Numbered from the stretch's first letter, positions 24,617-31,609 are shown. The stretch: DNA of 37,593 nt from Anaerolineae bacterium (GCA_022013685.1 JAKLPV010000161.1:1-37593), one strand, 5' to 3'. Numbers and translations are program-made. The notes: a model not told the origin generated them from the sequence alone.

Positions 24617-25159
24617 ATGAAATTTGCTCGTATCGCCATGATTGCCCGTTGGAAGCCGCTCCACCTTGGCCAGGCCGCCGTAATTCGCGGGCTGTGCGCA
24701 GCCGGGCGACAAGTGCTGCTGGGAATTGGCAGTTCCAACCGCTACAACGCCCGCAATCCATTTACGCTCACCGAGACCGAAGAGATGCTCCAAATCATCC
24801 TGGCCGGGCGCGAAAACGTCAGCGTGATTCCTGTCCCAGACCTGGATGACGGCCCGCGCTGGCGTTTGATGGTGCAGGAAATGCTGGGGACTCTCGACCT
24901 GTTCGTGACCGACAACCCCTACGTTGCCAACCTTTTGAGCGAATTTTATCGGATCGAACGCCCCGTCGCCTTTGTGCCGCCAAACGAGCGGATTCGCGTC
25001 AACGGGACGATGGTGCGCGAGGCCATCGCGCGCGGCGAAGAGTGGCAATCCCTTGTCCCGGCTGAGATCGCTGAATACATCTCTAGCCGCAAACTGGATC
25101 AGCGTTTGCGACGAGAATTCGGCTTGCAAATTTTGGCAGATGCGGTAAAATATAAATAG
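24617..25159 (+). CDS. Nicotinamide-nucleotide adenylyltransferase-like nucleotidyltransferase (NadM type)
   Basis: The 180-aa protein resembles archaeal-type NMN adenylyltransferases, which make NAD+ from NMN and ATP: MIARWKPLHLGQAAVIRGL at the N-terminus, IGSSNRYNARNPFTLTETEEM in the middle (the NPF/T-x-E stretch of NadM), and the C-terminal RVNGTMVREAIARGE in place of the usual SGTxVR loop. The second histidine of the HxGH nucleotide-binding motif is glutamine (HLGQ), which may alter activity. The start at 24617 matches the family N-terminus; longer versions lack support. NAD+ synthase lies about 2.2 kb downstream on the same strand, in keeping with a role in NAD metabolism. Confidence 0.8.
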   Translation: MKFARIAMIARWKPLHLGQAAVIRGLCAAGRQVLLGIGSSNRYNARNPFTLTETEEMLQIILAGRENVSVIPVPDLDDGPRWRLMVQEMLGTLDLFVTDNPYVANLLSEFYRIERPVAFVPPNERIRVNGTMVREAIARGEEWQSLVPAEIAEYISSRKLDQRLRREFGLQILADAVKYK

Positions 25160-25186
25160 TGTAAAACATACACTTATAAACAAGAA

Positions 25187-25249
25187 AGACCTGACAGGTC
25201 TCCAAAGCAAGCCTGTCGGGAAAATCAATACTGAAGACCTGTCAGGTCT
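25187..25249. repeat. Paired AGACCTG(A/T)CAGGTCT palindromes
   Basis: Two 15-nt near-palindromes, at 25187-25201 and 25235-25249, are exact reverse complements of each other (central A versus T). Between them a degraded third copy (AGCCTGTCGGGA) lies near 25210-25221. Together they can fold as one large hairpin between the NadM-like gene and the VWA gene. This looks like a REP-type dispersed element. Confidence 0.8.
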
Positions 25250-25270
25250 ATTTGAATCAGGAGGCTTTTT

Positions 25271-26236
25271 ATGTATTCATGGGATGAAGATACAACTGAT
25301 TGGCGCGGCACCGCAAAATACGCTTACGCTCCGGCCCCGGCAGGCTCCAAGAGAGGGGAGGCGGCCAAACGCGCCAAGGCCGCCGGTCCGCGTACTTATG
25401 GCGCCCAAGATGGCCCCAACGAAAAGATTGTCGACCCAAAAAAACACATTCGCAGCGAGTCGAAAAATCCGATCATCGTGGCTGTAGACGTGACCGGTTC
25501 GATGGCCAGTTGGCCTGCCGAAATCTTCGACCGGCTGCCGCTGATGTTCAATACCCTTTCGCAGTATCGCCCGGATGTCGAGATTTGCTTCGCTGCCATC
25601 GGTGACGCCGCCGTGGATCGCTGGCCCTTACAGGTGACCACCTTTGCCAGTGGATTCGACCTCGAGCAGTTGCTCGGCTCGATCTACGGCGAAGGCCAGG
25701 GCGGGGATGCCCCTGAAAGCTATGGCCTGTTCGCCAACTGGGTCAACACCCATGTCGAAGCACCAAACGCTGAAGAGATGCCCTTCCTGATCGTCTTTGG
25801 CGACATCACCATGCACAAAACCGTCCCGGCCGGGCAGATTAATCACTACCTGGGCGACAAGACCCAGGATGCCGACGCCATCGCTGAATGGCAGCAGGTT
25901 GCCCGCAAGTGGAACACCTGGTTCCTGCGCCGCCCGACCGGCCAGTCCGGCGACCAGGTCGACCAGCAGTGGAGCGAGGCCATCGGCGCGCAAAAAATCA
26001 TCCGCATCGAAGACGAGCAGCGCGCTGTCGATTATGCCCTCGGCCTGATCGCGCGCTCCTGGGGCTATTTTGGCGACTTTCAGGAAAACATGCGCGCCCG
26101 CCAGGACGAAGTCAAAGTGGAGCAGGTCAGCAAGGTGATCAAGATGATCTGCCCAACCTGCGGCGGCCCGATCCCAACCAGCGCCAGCGGCCTGTTCAAG
26201 TGCGGTTATTGCGGCACGACCTTGAAATTGTCATAA
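25271..26236 (+). CDS. VWA-like domain protein with C-terminal zinc ribbon
   Basis: The 321-aa cytoplasmic protein has a von Willebrand A-like fold: strand NPIIVAVDVTGSM with a MIDAS-type DxTxS (Asp73, Thr75, Ser77), the helix DRLPLMFNTLSQY, the strand ICFAAIGDAAV, and a second metal-loop candidate GQGGDAPESYGL. The C-terminal CPTCGG...CGYCG (about residues 296-316) is a four-cysteine zinc ribbon. The first 60 residues are polar and Ala/Lys-rich. CAGGAGG sits 7-8 nt before the ATG. VWA proteins often assemble with AAA ATPases or other complexes; no such partner is adjacent and the function is unknown. Confidence 0.82.
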   Translation: MYSWDEDTTDWRGTAKYAYAPAPAGSKRGEAAKRAKAAGPRTYGAQDGPNEKIVDPKKHIRSESKNPIIVAVDVTGSMASWPAEIFDRLPLMFNTLSQYRPDVEICFAAIGDAAVDRWPLQVTTFASGFDLEQLLGSIYGEGQGGDAPESYGLFANWVNTHVEAPNAEEMPFLIVFGDITMHKTVPAGQINHYLGDKTQDADAIAEWQQVARKWNTWFLRRPTGQSGDQVDQQWSEAIGAQKIIRIEDEQRAVDYALGLIARSWGYFGDFQENMRARQDEVKVEQVSKVIKMICPTCGGPIPTSASGLFKCGYCGTTLKLS

Positions 26237-26239
26237 TTT

Positions 26240-26300
26240 GTAGGGGTACGGCGGGTTCTTCCAACCAAGACCATCCACAAGACCTCCGCCGTACCCCTAC
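26240..26300. repeat. 15-bp perfect inverted repeat with 31-nt loop
   Basis: GTAGGGGTACGGCGG (26240-26254) and its exact complement (26286-26300) flank a loop, just after the VWA gene stop and 14 nt before the next ATG. The GTAGGGG...CCCCTAC form resembles dispersed palindromic elements. It could also act as a weak terminator or affect translation of the next gene. Confidence 0.85.
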
Positions 26301-26314
26301 GGCGTGCAAACATC

Positions 26315-27205
26315 ATGAAAATATCTGTCATCGTCACCGTTCCACCTTATGCGCCCTTTGTTGAGGAAGTCGCCGCGCATCAGATTGTCAGCGGACTGCG
26401 GCTGAACACGGTCATGCCTCTGCGGGCCGGGCCGGGGGAAGCCCTCGACCGACTCTCGCGTTACGGCCAGCCGCTGTGGGTGGACCTGAAAGGCCGCCAG
26501 TTGCGCGTGGTCGGCGCAGCCATCCCGCCTTTTAGCGAGATTTTTCTCAGCCACGTCATCCGAGTCGAAACGCCGGTGGACGCCTTTTTCTCGGATGGGC
26601 GCGAAATGGGGCGCATCGTGGCGGTGGATGGCAATCGCATTATCCTTGAAGACGGCCCGCGACGGCTGATCGGCCCCGGCGAATCGGTCAACATCGTTCA
26701 TCCTTCGCTCAAGATTGACGGGACCCTGACCGAGACTGATCGCGCTTACCTGGCGGCCATGCGTGAGCGCGGCCTGAAGAATGTTATGATTTCCTTCGCC
26801 GAAAGCCCCGCGGATGCCGATGAACTGCGCGCGCTGCTGCCTGGGGCGGAAGTTATCCAGAAGATCGAATCGCTGTCCGGGTTGGAATATGCCCGCAAGA
26901 GCCGCGCCCGCCACGGACAACTGATGGCTGCGCGCGGCGACCTGTATGTGGAAGTCGCCCGCCCGCACCACATTTTGAATGCGCTAAAAACCATCATCCA
27001 GGCCGACCCGAATGCGATCGTCGCCAGCCGGATACTCGACTCACTGGCCTACCAACCCATCCCCGAAAGCGCCGACCTGGGCGATCTGGGCTTCCTGCTC
27101 GAGATCGGCTACCGCACCTTTATGCTCGGCGACCAGGTCTGCCTGAAACGTGATACCGTAATTGAAGCGCTGAACTTACTGCAAGAGATTGGAAAAACCA
27201 GTTAA
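26315..27205 (+). CDS. Minimal pyruvate-kinase-like TIM-barrel protein
   Basis: The 296-aa protein follows the order of pyruvate kinase A and B domains: an N-terminal strand then SGLRLNTVMPL (compare NVARLNFSH), PLWVDLKGRQLRVVG (compare LDLKGPEIR), a beta-barrel insert (about residues 75-135), LTETDRAYLAAMRERGLKNVMISF, EVIQKIESLSGLEY (the KIE metal/catalytic segment), LMAARGDLYVEV (ARGDLGVE) and NAIVASRILDSL. The entire C-terminal allosteric domain is absent, and the Asn-Ser-His K+/phosphate residues after ARLN are lost. It is therefore probably not a standard pyruvate kinase; it may bind a phosphorylated ligand or catalyse another enolate reaction. It lies between the VWA gene and nadE. No clear Shine-Dalgarno is seen. 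Confidence 0.72.
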   Translation: MKISVIVTVPPYAPFVEEVAAHQIVSGLRLNTVMPLRAGPGEALDRLSRYGQPLWVDLKGRQLRVVGAAIPPFSEIFLSHVIRVETPVDAFFSDGREMGRIVAVDGNRIILEDGPRRLIGPGESVNIVHPSLKIDGTLTETDRAYLAAMRERGLKNVMISFAESPADADELRALLPGAEVIQKIESLSGLEYARKSRARHGQLMAARGDLYVEVARPHHILNALKTIIQADPNAIVASRILDSLAYQPIPESADLGDLGFLLEIGYRTFMLGDQVCLKRDTVIEALNLLQEIGKTS

Positions 27206-27234
27206 CCGCAAAGGCACCAAGAAACCAAGATTTC

Positions 27235-27345
27235 TGTCATTTCGACCAAAGGGAGAAATCTTATGCTACCGTGGCGAAGATTTCTCAGTCGCTTGGTTCT
27301 TTCACCCCGGATGATCTTGCCGGGGAACGCTCCTTCGAAATGACA
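27235..27345. repeat. Short REP/MITE-like element with nested inverted repeats
   Basis: Terminal TGTCATTTCGA (27235-27245) and TCGAAATGACA (27335-27345) are exact inverted repeats. Inside, GAGAAATCTT (27253-27262) and AAGATTTCTC (27277-27286) form a second pair. The element fills the gap between the pyruvate-kinase-like gene and nadE. It has no coding capacity, so it would be mobilised in trans if at all. Confidence 0.85.
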
Positions 27346-27368
27346 AACGTTTTTCGTGGTGAAAATTT

Positions 27369-28985
27369 ATGCGTATCGCCATCTGCCAGGTAAACCCCAC
27401 CATCGCCGACCTTGCCGGGAATGTCTCGCTGTGCCTGGAGGCTGCCCGCAAAGCCGCCAACCTCGCCCCGGACCTGATCGTTTTCCCCGAGATGGTCATT
27501 CCTGGTTACCCGCCGCGCGATTTGCTCTATGACGATGATTTTGTGACGGCCACCCTGGCGGCCTCGTCCGATTTTGCGGCCCAGTGCGAAGGACTGCCGC
27601 CGGTGTTGTTCGGGTCGATTGCGACGAAGGACGAAGGACAAAAGACGAAAGACGAAGGACGAAAGACGAATCGTTTGCTGCCCAGGCTCTTGAACGTGGC
27701 CTGCCTGGCCCGGCATGGCAAAATGAGCATTGCCGCCGAGAAACGCCTGCTGCCAATCTATGACGTGTTCTACGAGCCGCGCTGGTTCAGGCCGGGAGCA
27801 TTCCGCCCGCCGCTGGAGATTGGCGGGCAAAAAGTGGGCATCCTGATCTGCGAAGACCTGTGGGACCAGGATTACGACATCCACCCCGCGGCAGAACTCA
27901 AAGCCGCCGGGGCCGAAGTGCTGGTCTGCCTGTCGGCTTCGCCCTACCGCCAGGGGATTTTGGAAAAGCGCATCGCGCAAGCTGAACGAGCGGCGGTCTC
28001 GATAAACTCGACCAGCGCATCAAACATCCCAGTTGTTTTTGTCAACCTTGTCGGCGCAAACGATGAACTGATCTTCGACGGGCGCAGCTTTGTGCTGGAT
28101 GGGAATGGCTGTCATTGCGAGGCGGGTTTTGCCGAAGCAATCTCAATTGTGACCATCGGCGGGGGGACGAAGGACGAAGGACGAAGGACCAAACTTTCGT
28201 CATCCGTCCTTGGTCTTTCGTCGGCCATGGAAGAACTCACCTGCGCCCTGACTCTCGGCATCCGCGACTTTGCGCGCAAGAACGGACTCAAGCGCGCCTT
28301 CCTCGGCGTTTCAGGCGGAATCGACTCGGCCCTGGCGCTGGTTTTGGCGGTCAAGGCCCTGGGCGCGGAGAACGTGACCGGCGTCGCGATCCCATCGCGC
28401 TTCAGCGACCCGCGCTCGGCTGAGTCGGCCCGTGAACTATGCCAGAACCTGGGCTGCGGATTTGAAGTCGTGCCGCTCGAGCCGCTTCATGTAGCCGCTG
28501 AAGCCTTGCTCAATCGCCCAATCGCCCAATCAGAAAATCCCACAATGGAAAACGTCCAGGCGCGGCTGAGAATGCTGATCCTGATGAGCTACGTCAACGC
28601 GTTTGGCGGATTCCTGATCAACACCAGCAACAAAACCGAACTGGCGTTGGGCTACTCGACCCTCTACGGCGATATGGCCGGGGCGCTCTGCCCGCTGGCC
28701 GACCTGACCAAACCGCAGGTCTACGCGCTGGCGCGTTTTGTAGGACGAGATAGTATCTCGCCCTACATTTTTGAGCGCCCCCCGAGCGCCGAACTGAAAC
28801 CCGCACAGGTCGACCCCTTCGATTATGACCAGATTTCGCCCGAGATCGAGGCCCTCGTGCAGGCCGACGGCGCCCACCCGGCCTTGAAACGCTCGGAGCA
28901 CAAGCGCTGGCAGTTCGGCATCGTGCTCAAGATCAGTGAGCGCGCCTTCGGCACGGGCCGCATGATGCCGGTGACGAAGCGATGA
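27369..28985 (+). CDS. nadE: Glutamine-dependent NAD+ synthase
   Basis: The 538-aa two-domain enzyme makes NAD+ from nicotinate adenine dinucleotide, ATP and glutamine-derived ammonia. The N-terminal nitrilase-type glutaminase has Glu41 (FPEMVIPGY), Lys125 (AEKRLLPIYDVFYE) and nucleophile Cys161 (ILICEDLWD). The synthetase domain has the PP-loop SGGIDS (315-320), VAIPSRFSDPRSAESA, LINTSNKTELALGYSTLYGD, ERPPSAELKPAQVDPFDYD and the C-terminal KRSEHKRWQFG. Several repeat-derived stretches are read in frame: residues about 86-101 and 266-286 (KDEGR-type peptides), about 248-258, a CAATCGCC array near 381-388, and a palindrome at about 457-466. All catalytic residues remain, so it is probably functional. 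Confidence 0.94.
   Translation: MRIAICQVNPTIADLAGNVSLCLEAARKAANLAPDLIVFPEMVIPGYPPRDLLYDDDFVTATLAASSDFAAQCEGLPPVLFGSIATKDEGQKTKDEGRKTNRLLPRLLNVACLARHGKMSIAAEKRLLPIYDVFYEPRWFRPGAFRPPLEIGGQKVGILICEDLWDQDYDIHPAAELKAAGAEVLVCLSASPYRQGILEKRIAQAERAAVSINSTSASNIPVVFVNLVGANDELIFDGRSFVLDGNGCHCEAGFAEAISIVTIGGGTKDEGRRTKLSSSVLGLSSAMEELTCALTLGIRDFARKNGLKRAFLGVSGGIDSALALVLAVKALGAENVTGVAIPSRFSDPRSAESARELCQNLGCGFEVVPLEPLHVAAEALLNRPIAQSENPTMENVQARLRMLILMSYVNAFGGFLINTSNKTELALGYSTLYGDMAGALCPLADLTKPQVYALARFVGRDSISPYIFERPPSAELKPAQVDPFDYDQISPEIEALVQADGAHPALKRSEHKRWQFGIVLKISERAFGTGRMMPVTKR
27624..27672. repeat. ACGAAGG/ACGAAAG heptamer array inside nadE
   Basis: Seven consecutive 7-nt units (ACGAAGG, ACGAAGG, ACAAAAG, ACGAAAG, ACGAAGG, ACGAAAG, ACGAATC) are read in frame as TKDEGQKTKDEGRKTN within the glutaminase domain. 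Confidence 0.9.
28110..28144. repeat. GTCATTGCGA...GAAGCAATCTC repeat inside nadE
   Basis: TGTCATTGCGAGG followed by GCCGAAGCAATCTC matches the intergenic copy at 31717-31754 in the same order and near-same spacing. Here it is translated as CHCEAGFAEAIS. Confidence 0.8.
28166..28222. repeat. Heptamer array with inverted arms inside nadE
   Basis: GACGAAGG repeated three times is followed by the opposite orientation (CCGTCCTTGGTCTTTCGTC), giving a potential hairpin. It is translated as TKDEGRRTKLSSSVLGLSS between the glutaminase and synthetase domains. Confidence 0.85.
28511..28532. repeat. CAATCGCC octamer array inside nadE
   Basis: CAATCGCC-CAATCGCC-CAATCA, two exact 8-nt units plus a partial, encodes NRPIAQ just before MENVQARLRM. 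Confidence 0.6.
28739..28767. repeat. 29-bp palindrome inside nadE
   Basis: TGTAGG-A-CGAGATAGTATCTCG-C-CCTACA is palindromic over 29 nt except the A/C pair and the central base. It encodes VGRDSISPYI immediately before the conserved PPSAEL motif. Confidence 0.8.
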
Positions 28986-29017
28986 ACGGGGTTGAAGGTT
29001 TAATGTTGAAGGGTTGA

Positions 29018-29058
29018 AAAGCAAAAGGACTTCCGGTGCAGGGAAGTCCTTTTGCTTT
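29018..29058. terminator. Bidirectional terminator between nadE and the STAND gene
   Basis: A perfect 17-bp stem (AAAGCAAAAGGACTTCC and complement) has a 7-nt loop (GGTGCAG). It lies 32 nt after the nadE stop and just beyond the convergent STAND gene stop; its A- and T-rich arm ends serve as U-tracts in either direction. Confidence 0.9.
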
Positions 29059-29061
29059 GGC

Positions 29062-31407
29062 TTATTTTTGCAGGCTTTGCAAGTTGTTGCGCACGACGCG
29101 GATCTTGGGGTGGTCAGGGGGTAGGAATTTCTCGAAGATTGCCAGGGCGCGCTCGAAGGCGGCTTCTGCGCCGATCAGATCGCCCAAGTCTTTCAGCGCC
29201 AATCCCAGGTTATTGACGTCTCTTGCCACACTCGGGTGGTCGGGGCCATAGGCGGCTTCATCGATTTTTAAGGCGCGTTCGAAGGCGGCTTTTGCACCAG
29301 CCAGATCCCCCAAGTCTTGAAGCACATTTCCCAGGTTGTTGACCCGAATTGCAACGGTGGGGTGGTCGGGGCCATAGGCGGCTTCACCGATTTTTAGGGC
29401 GCGTTCGAAGGCAGCTTTTGCCCCGTACAGATCGCCCAGGTCTTGAAGCGCATTTCCCAGGTTGTTGACCTGAATTGCTACATCAGGGTGGCCGGGGCCA
29501 TAGGCAGTTTCTGAGATTTTCAGAGCGTGCTCGAAAGCGGCTTTTGCGCCGGCATAATCAGCAATATCCTGGATGTGATAGCCCAGGCTGTTCCACAAGC
29601 TCCCGGCTTTTTCCAGCCCGGCGGCCTCGGCTGCTTCCGCCACAGCGCGCACATGCGGTAGGAGTGGCGTATATAAACTGTAGTTTCCTGTGCGATCGGT
29701 TTCGTGGTTGGCCCGATTGGCGCGTAACGAGAGCGCAGCGCTGAACTCAGCCAGCAATGCGCTCTCTTCATCGAGCCCGCGCGCAAATTGAGCCAGCAGG
29801 GGATGAATGGCCGGGCCTTCTTTGAGCAAGCCCAAACCGAGCAGGTCGGCCAGGGCTTCATCCAGACCAGGCGTTTCGGTGCTAATGGCTGCCAGCACCG
29901 GCGCGGGCAGGGGCGTGTTGGGCGCGCAGTAACCGGCCTTGATGAACACCTGGCGCGCCAACGGCATTTGCAACTGCTCCCAGGATTGGGCAAAGGTTTG
30001 GGCCAGGCTCAGATCATGGCCGGTCAGGCTGCCCAGTTCCGGTTTCCAGTTCTTCATCGAGGGGTGATCGAGCGCTTTTTCGAGAGCAGCCAGGTAATCG
30101 TCGATACCCAGGCGCGGCAGGCGTTCGAGGTAGCGCCCGGCCAACTCCAGTGCCAGGGGCAGGCGCCCTAGTTTCGCCGCCAGTTTTTGCAGGGCGGCAT
30201 CCTCGGCGCGCTGTTCGGGCAGGGATTTGCGCAAAAAGGCCAGGCTTTCGGCCGGGCTGAACTCTTCGAGCGCCAAACGGGTCAACCCCAGGGCGGGTGG
30301 CCAATCACGGTGGCGCGAGGTCAGCAGCAGGCGCAGTCCGCTGTGGCGCAGGCGTGCTAATACCGGGTTGGCTGCGGCCAGGTCTTCAAAGTTATCCAAG
30401 ATCAACAAACGGGGATGATCTTTATGCCATTCGCCCAGGGTGGCGGTCACCTGCTCCGGCAGGGTCGGCGGCCAGGCCGGCAGTCCCATTTTCTCGCCGC
30501 ACAGGGCAATTTGCGACTCAAACGCCTGTGGGTCGCGCAGGTCGAGCCAGTGCACGCCCTTGAAGTGATGACCGAATTCGTAGGCAAATTCGACCGCCAA
30601 CTGGGTTTTGCCGACCCCGCCCATGCCGGTCAGGACCTGGTTGATGACCATGCCGGGGAGGTGGTCGGTGAGAAGGGTTTCTGCCAGCTTTCTCAAATCG
30701 TCAACGCGTCCGGTAAAAAATCGATTGCGCGGGAAAGGCAGGTAAGAGCCATGCGGCAAATCCCCGGGCAGGGTGGGGGAGGCGGCAGTCGTGGAAGTAT
30801 GGGCCGGGAGCACATGCAGCTCAGGAAATGCGGCCTGCAAGGTTTCGACCGGGATGGCAAAAACAACGTCGCCCAGTTTTTTGTCCAGACCAAAATCGAA
30901 GCCAGCATTGACCATGCCCACCACGCCGCCCGAGTCTTCGTCCCACAACGGTGCGCCGCTGAATCCGTGGGTGATCTTGTTGGATGAGATTTGCAGGCAA
31001 GGGCGCTGGAAAGGGTCGAGCCCGGGGCCTTCGATATTGTCGCTGGCATGAATTCCGCGCCCGCCGCTGGCAGCCGGATAACCAAAAGTTCGGTAGGTGT
31101 GTCCCTGGCTGTGGCTTGATGCCATCAAGAGCAGGGGCGTGATGGGCATGTCTTGAGGCAGGTTGAGCGGTTTTAAGACGGCAACATCCAGTTCATTAGA
31201 GTCGCCTTCAAGAATGATCTCAGCTTCATAAAAACGCTCGGGGGTATCGATACAAAAGCGCACCCGGCTCGAATGGCGTTCAGCATCTTTTAGAACATGC
31301 GCGCAGGTCATGATCCAGCCGCCTTCAGCCAGGAAACCTGTCCCGGCAAACCGAGCAGACAGACTGTCTTTGGCCCGAATGCCTACGATGCTTTTGTGAA
31401 TATCCAT
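29062..31407 (-). CDS. Trypsin-like protease / NB-ARC STAND ATPase / TPR protein (NLR-like)
   Basis: The 781-aa protein has three parts. Residues 1-200 form a trypsin-like serine protease with the whole triad: His37 (TCAHVL), Asp74 (NELDVAVLK) and Ser150 (HGFSGAPLW). Residues about 225-560 form a STAND NTPase of NB-ARC type: RNRFFTGRVDDLRKL, Walker A GMGGVGKT (261-268), Walker B RLLILDNFED (333-342), LLLTSRHRDW, and GRLPLALELAGRYL. From about 600 to 781 lie four 42-residue TPR units (GPDHPTVAIRVNNLGNVLQDLG type), the presumed sensor. There is no signal peptide, so it acts in the cytoplasm. The layout (effector-switch-sensor) is that of bacterial NLR/Avs-like conflict proteins, where ligand binding to the repeats triggers the effector. 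The trigger and substrate are unknown; a regulatory or apoptosis-like role is also possible. Confidence 0.9.
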   Translation of the reverse strand: MDIHKSIVGIRAKDSLSARFAGTGFLAEGGWIMTCAHVLKDAERHSSRVRFCIDTPERFYEAEIILEGDSNELDVAVLKPLNLPQDMPITPLLLMASSHSQGHTYRTFGYPAASGGRGIHASDNIEGPGLDPFQRPCLQISSNKITHGFSGAPLWDEDSGGVVGMVNAGFDFGLDKKLGDVVFAIPVETLQAAFPELHVLPAHTSTTAASPTLPGDLPHGSYLPFPRNRFFTGRVDDLRKLAETLLTDHLPGMVINQVLTGMGGVGKTQLAVEFAYEFGHHFKGVHWLDLRDPQAFESQIALCGEKMGLPAWPPTLPEQVTATLGEWHKDHPRLLILDNFEDLAAANPVLARLRHSGLRLLLTSRHRDWPPALGLTRLALEEFSPAESLAFLRKSLPEQRAEDAALQKLAAKLGRLPLALELAGRYLERLPRLGIDDYLAALEKALDHPSMKNWKPELGSLTGHDLSLAQTFAQSWEQLQMPLARQVFIKAGYCAPNTPLPAPVLAAISTETPGLDEALADLLGLGLLKEGPAIHPLLAQFARGLDEESALLAEFSAALSLRANRANHETDRTGNYSLYTPLLPHVRAVAEAAEAAGLEKAGSLWNSLGYHIQDIADYAGAKAAFEHALKISETAYGPGHPDVAIQVNNLGNALQDLGDLYGAKAAFERALKIGEAAYGPDHPTVAIRVNNLGNVLQDLGDLAGAKAAFERALKIDEAAYGPDHPSVARDVNNLGLALKDLGDLIGAEAAFERALAIFEKFLPPDHPKIRVVRNNLQSLQK
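29137..29560. repeat. Tandem TPR-coding repeats, about 126-bp period
   Basis: Blocks such as GGGGCCATAGGCGGCTTC, GCGCGTTCGAAGGC and CAGGTTGTTGACC recur about every 126 nt, three to four times, with high identity. They encode the four TPR units of the STAND protein. Confidence 0.85.
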
Positions 31408-31466
31408 GTCGAATTCTTCCTTGTGGATCCCTGGCGGCGCAATCCCACCTGATCAAATCTTTTACC

Positions 31467-31495
31467 AGTATAGATGCAAAACGGGTCAGGGGCAA
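31467..31495 (-). promoter_or_regulatory. Probable promoter of the STAND gene
   Basis: On the minus strand TTGCCC (490-495), a 17-nt spacer and TATACT (467-472) precede the ATG by about 60 nt; AAGGAAG provides the ribosome site. Confidence 0.55.
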
Positions 31496-31544
31496 GTGAA
31501 AATGGTAGAGGAAATCTGGGCAATCGCATCAAATTCTCGCCAAC

Positions 31545-31609
31545 GGGCTAAAGCCCTGGCTCATTCCATGGAAGCCCCGCTGGGGCTAAAAGCGCCAGTC
31601 CGAAGGACT
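31545..31609. repeat. Cluster of three short palindromes
   Basis: GGGCT-AA-AGCCC style stem at 31545-31556, AGCCCC-GCT-GGGGCT at 31573-31587 and AGTCC-GAA-GGACT at 31597-31609 follow each other within 65 nt, resembling dispersed REP clusters. Confidence 0.65.

Noticed and set aside
27624..27672. Heptamer array considered as a CRISPR or VNTR outside genes
   Set aside because: No spacers, 7-nt unit, and in frame within a gene; a dispersed simple repeat instead.
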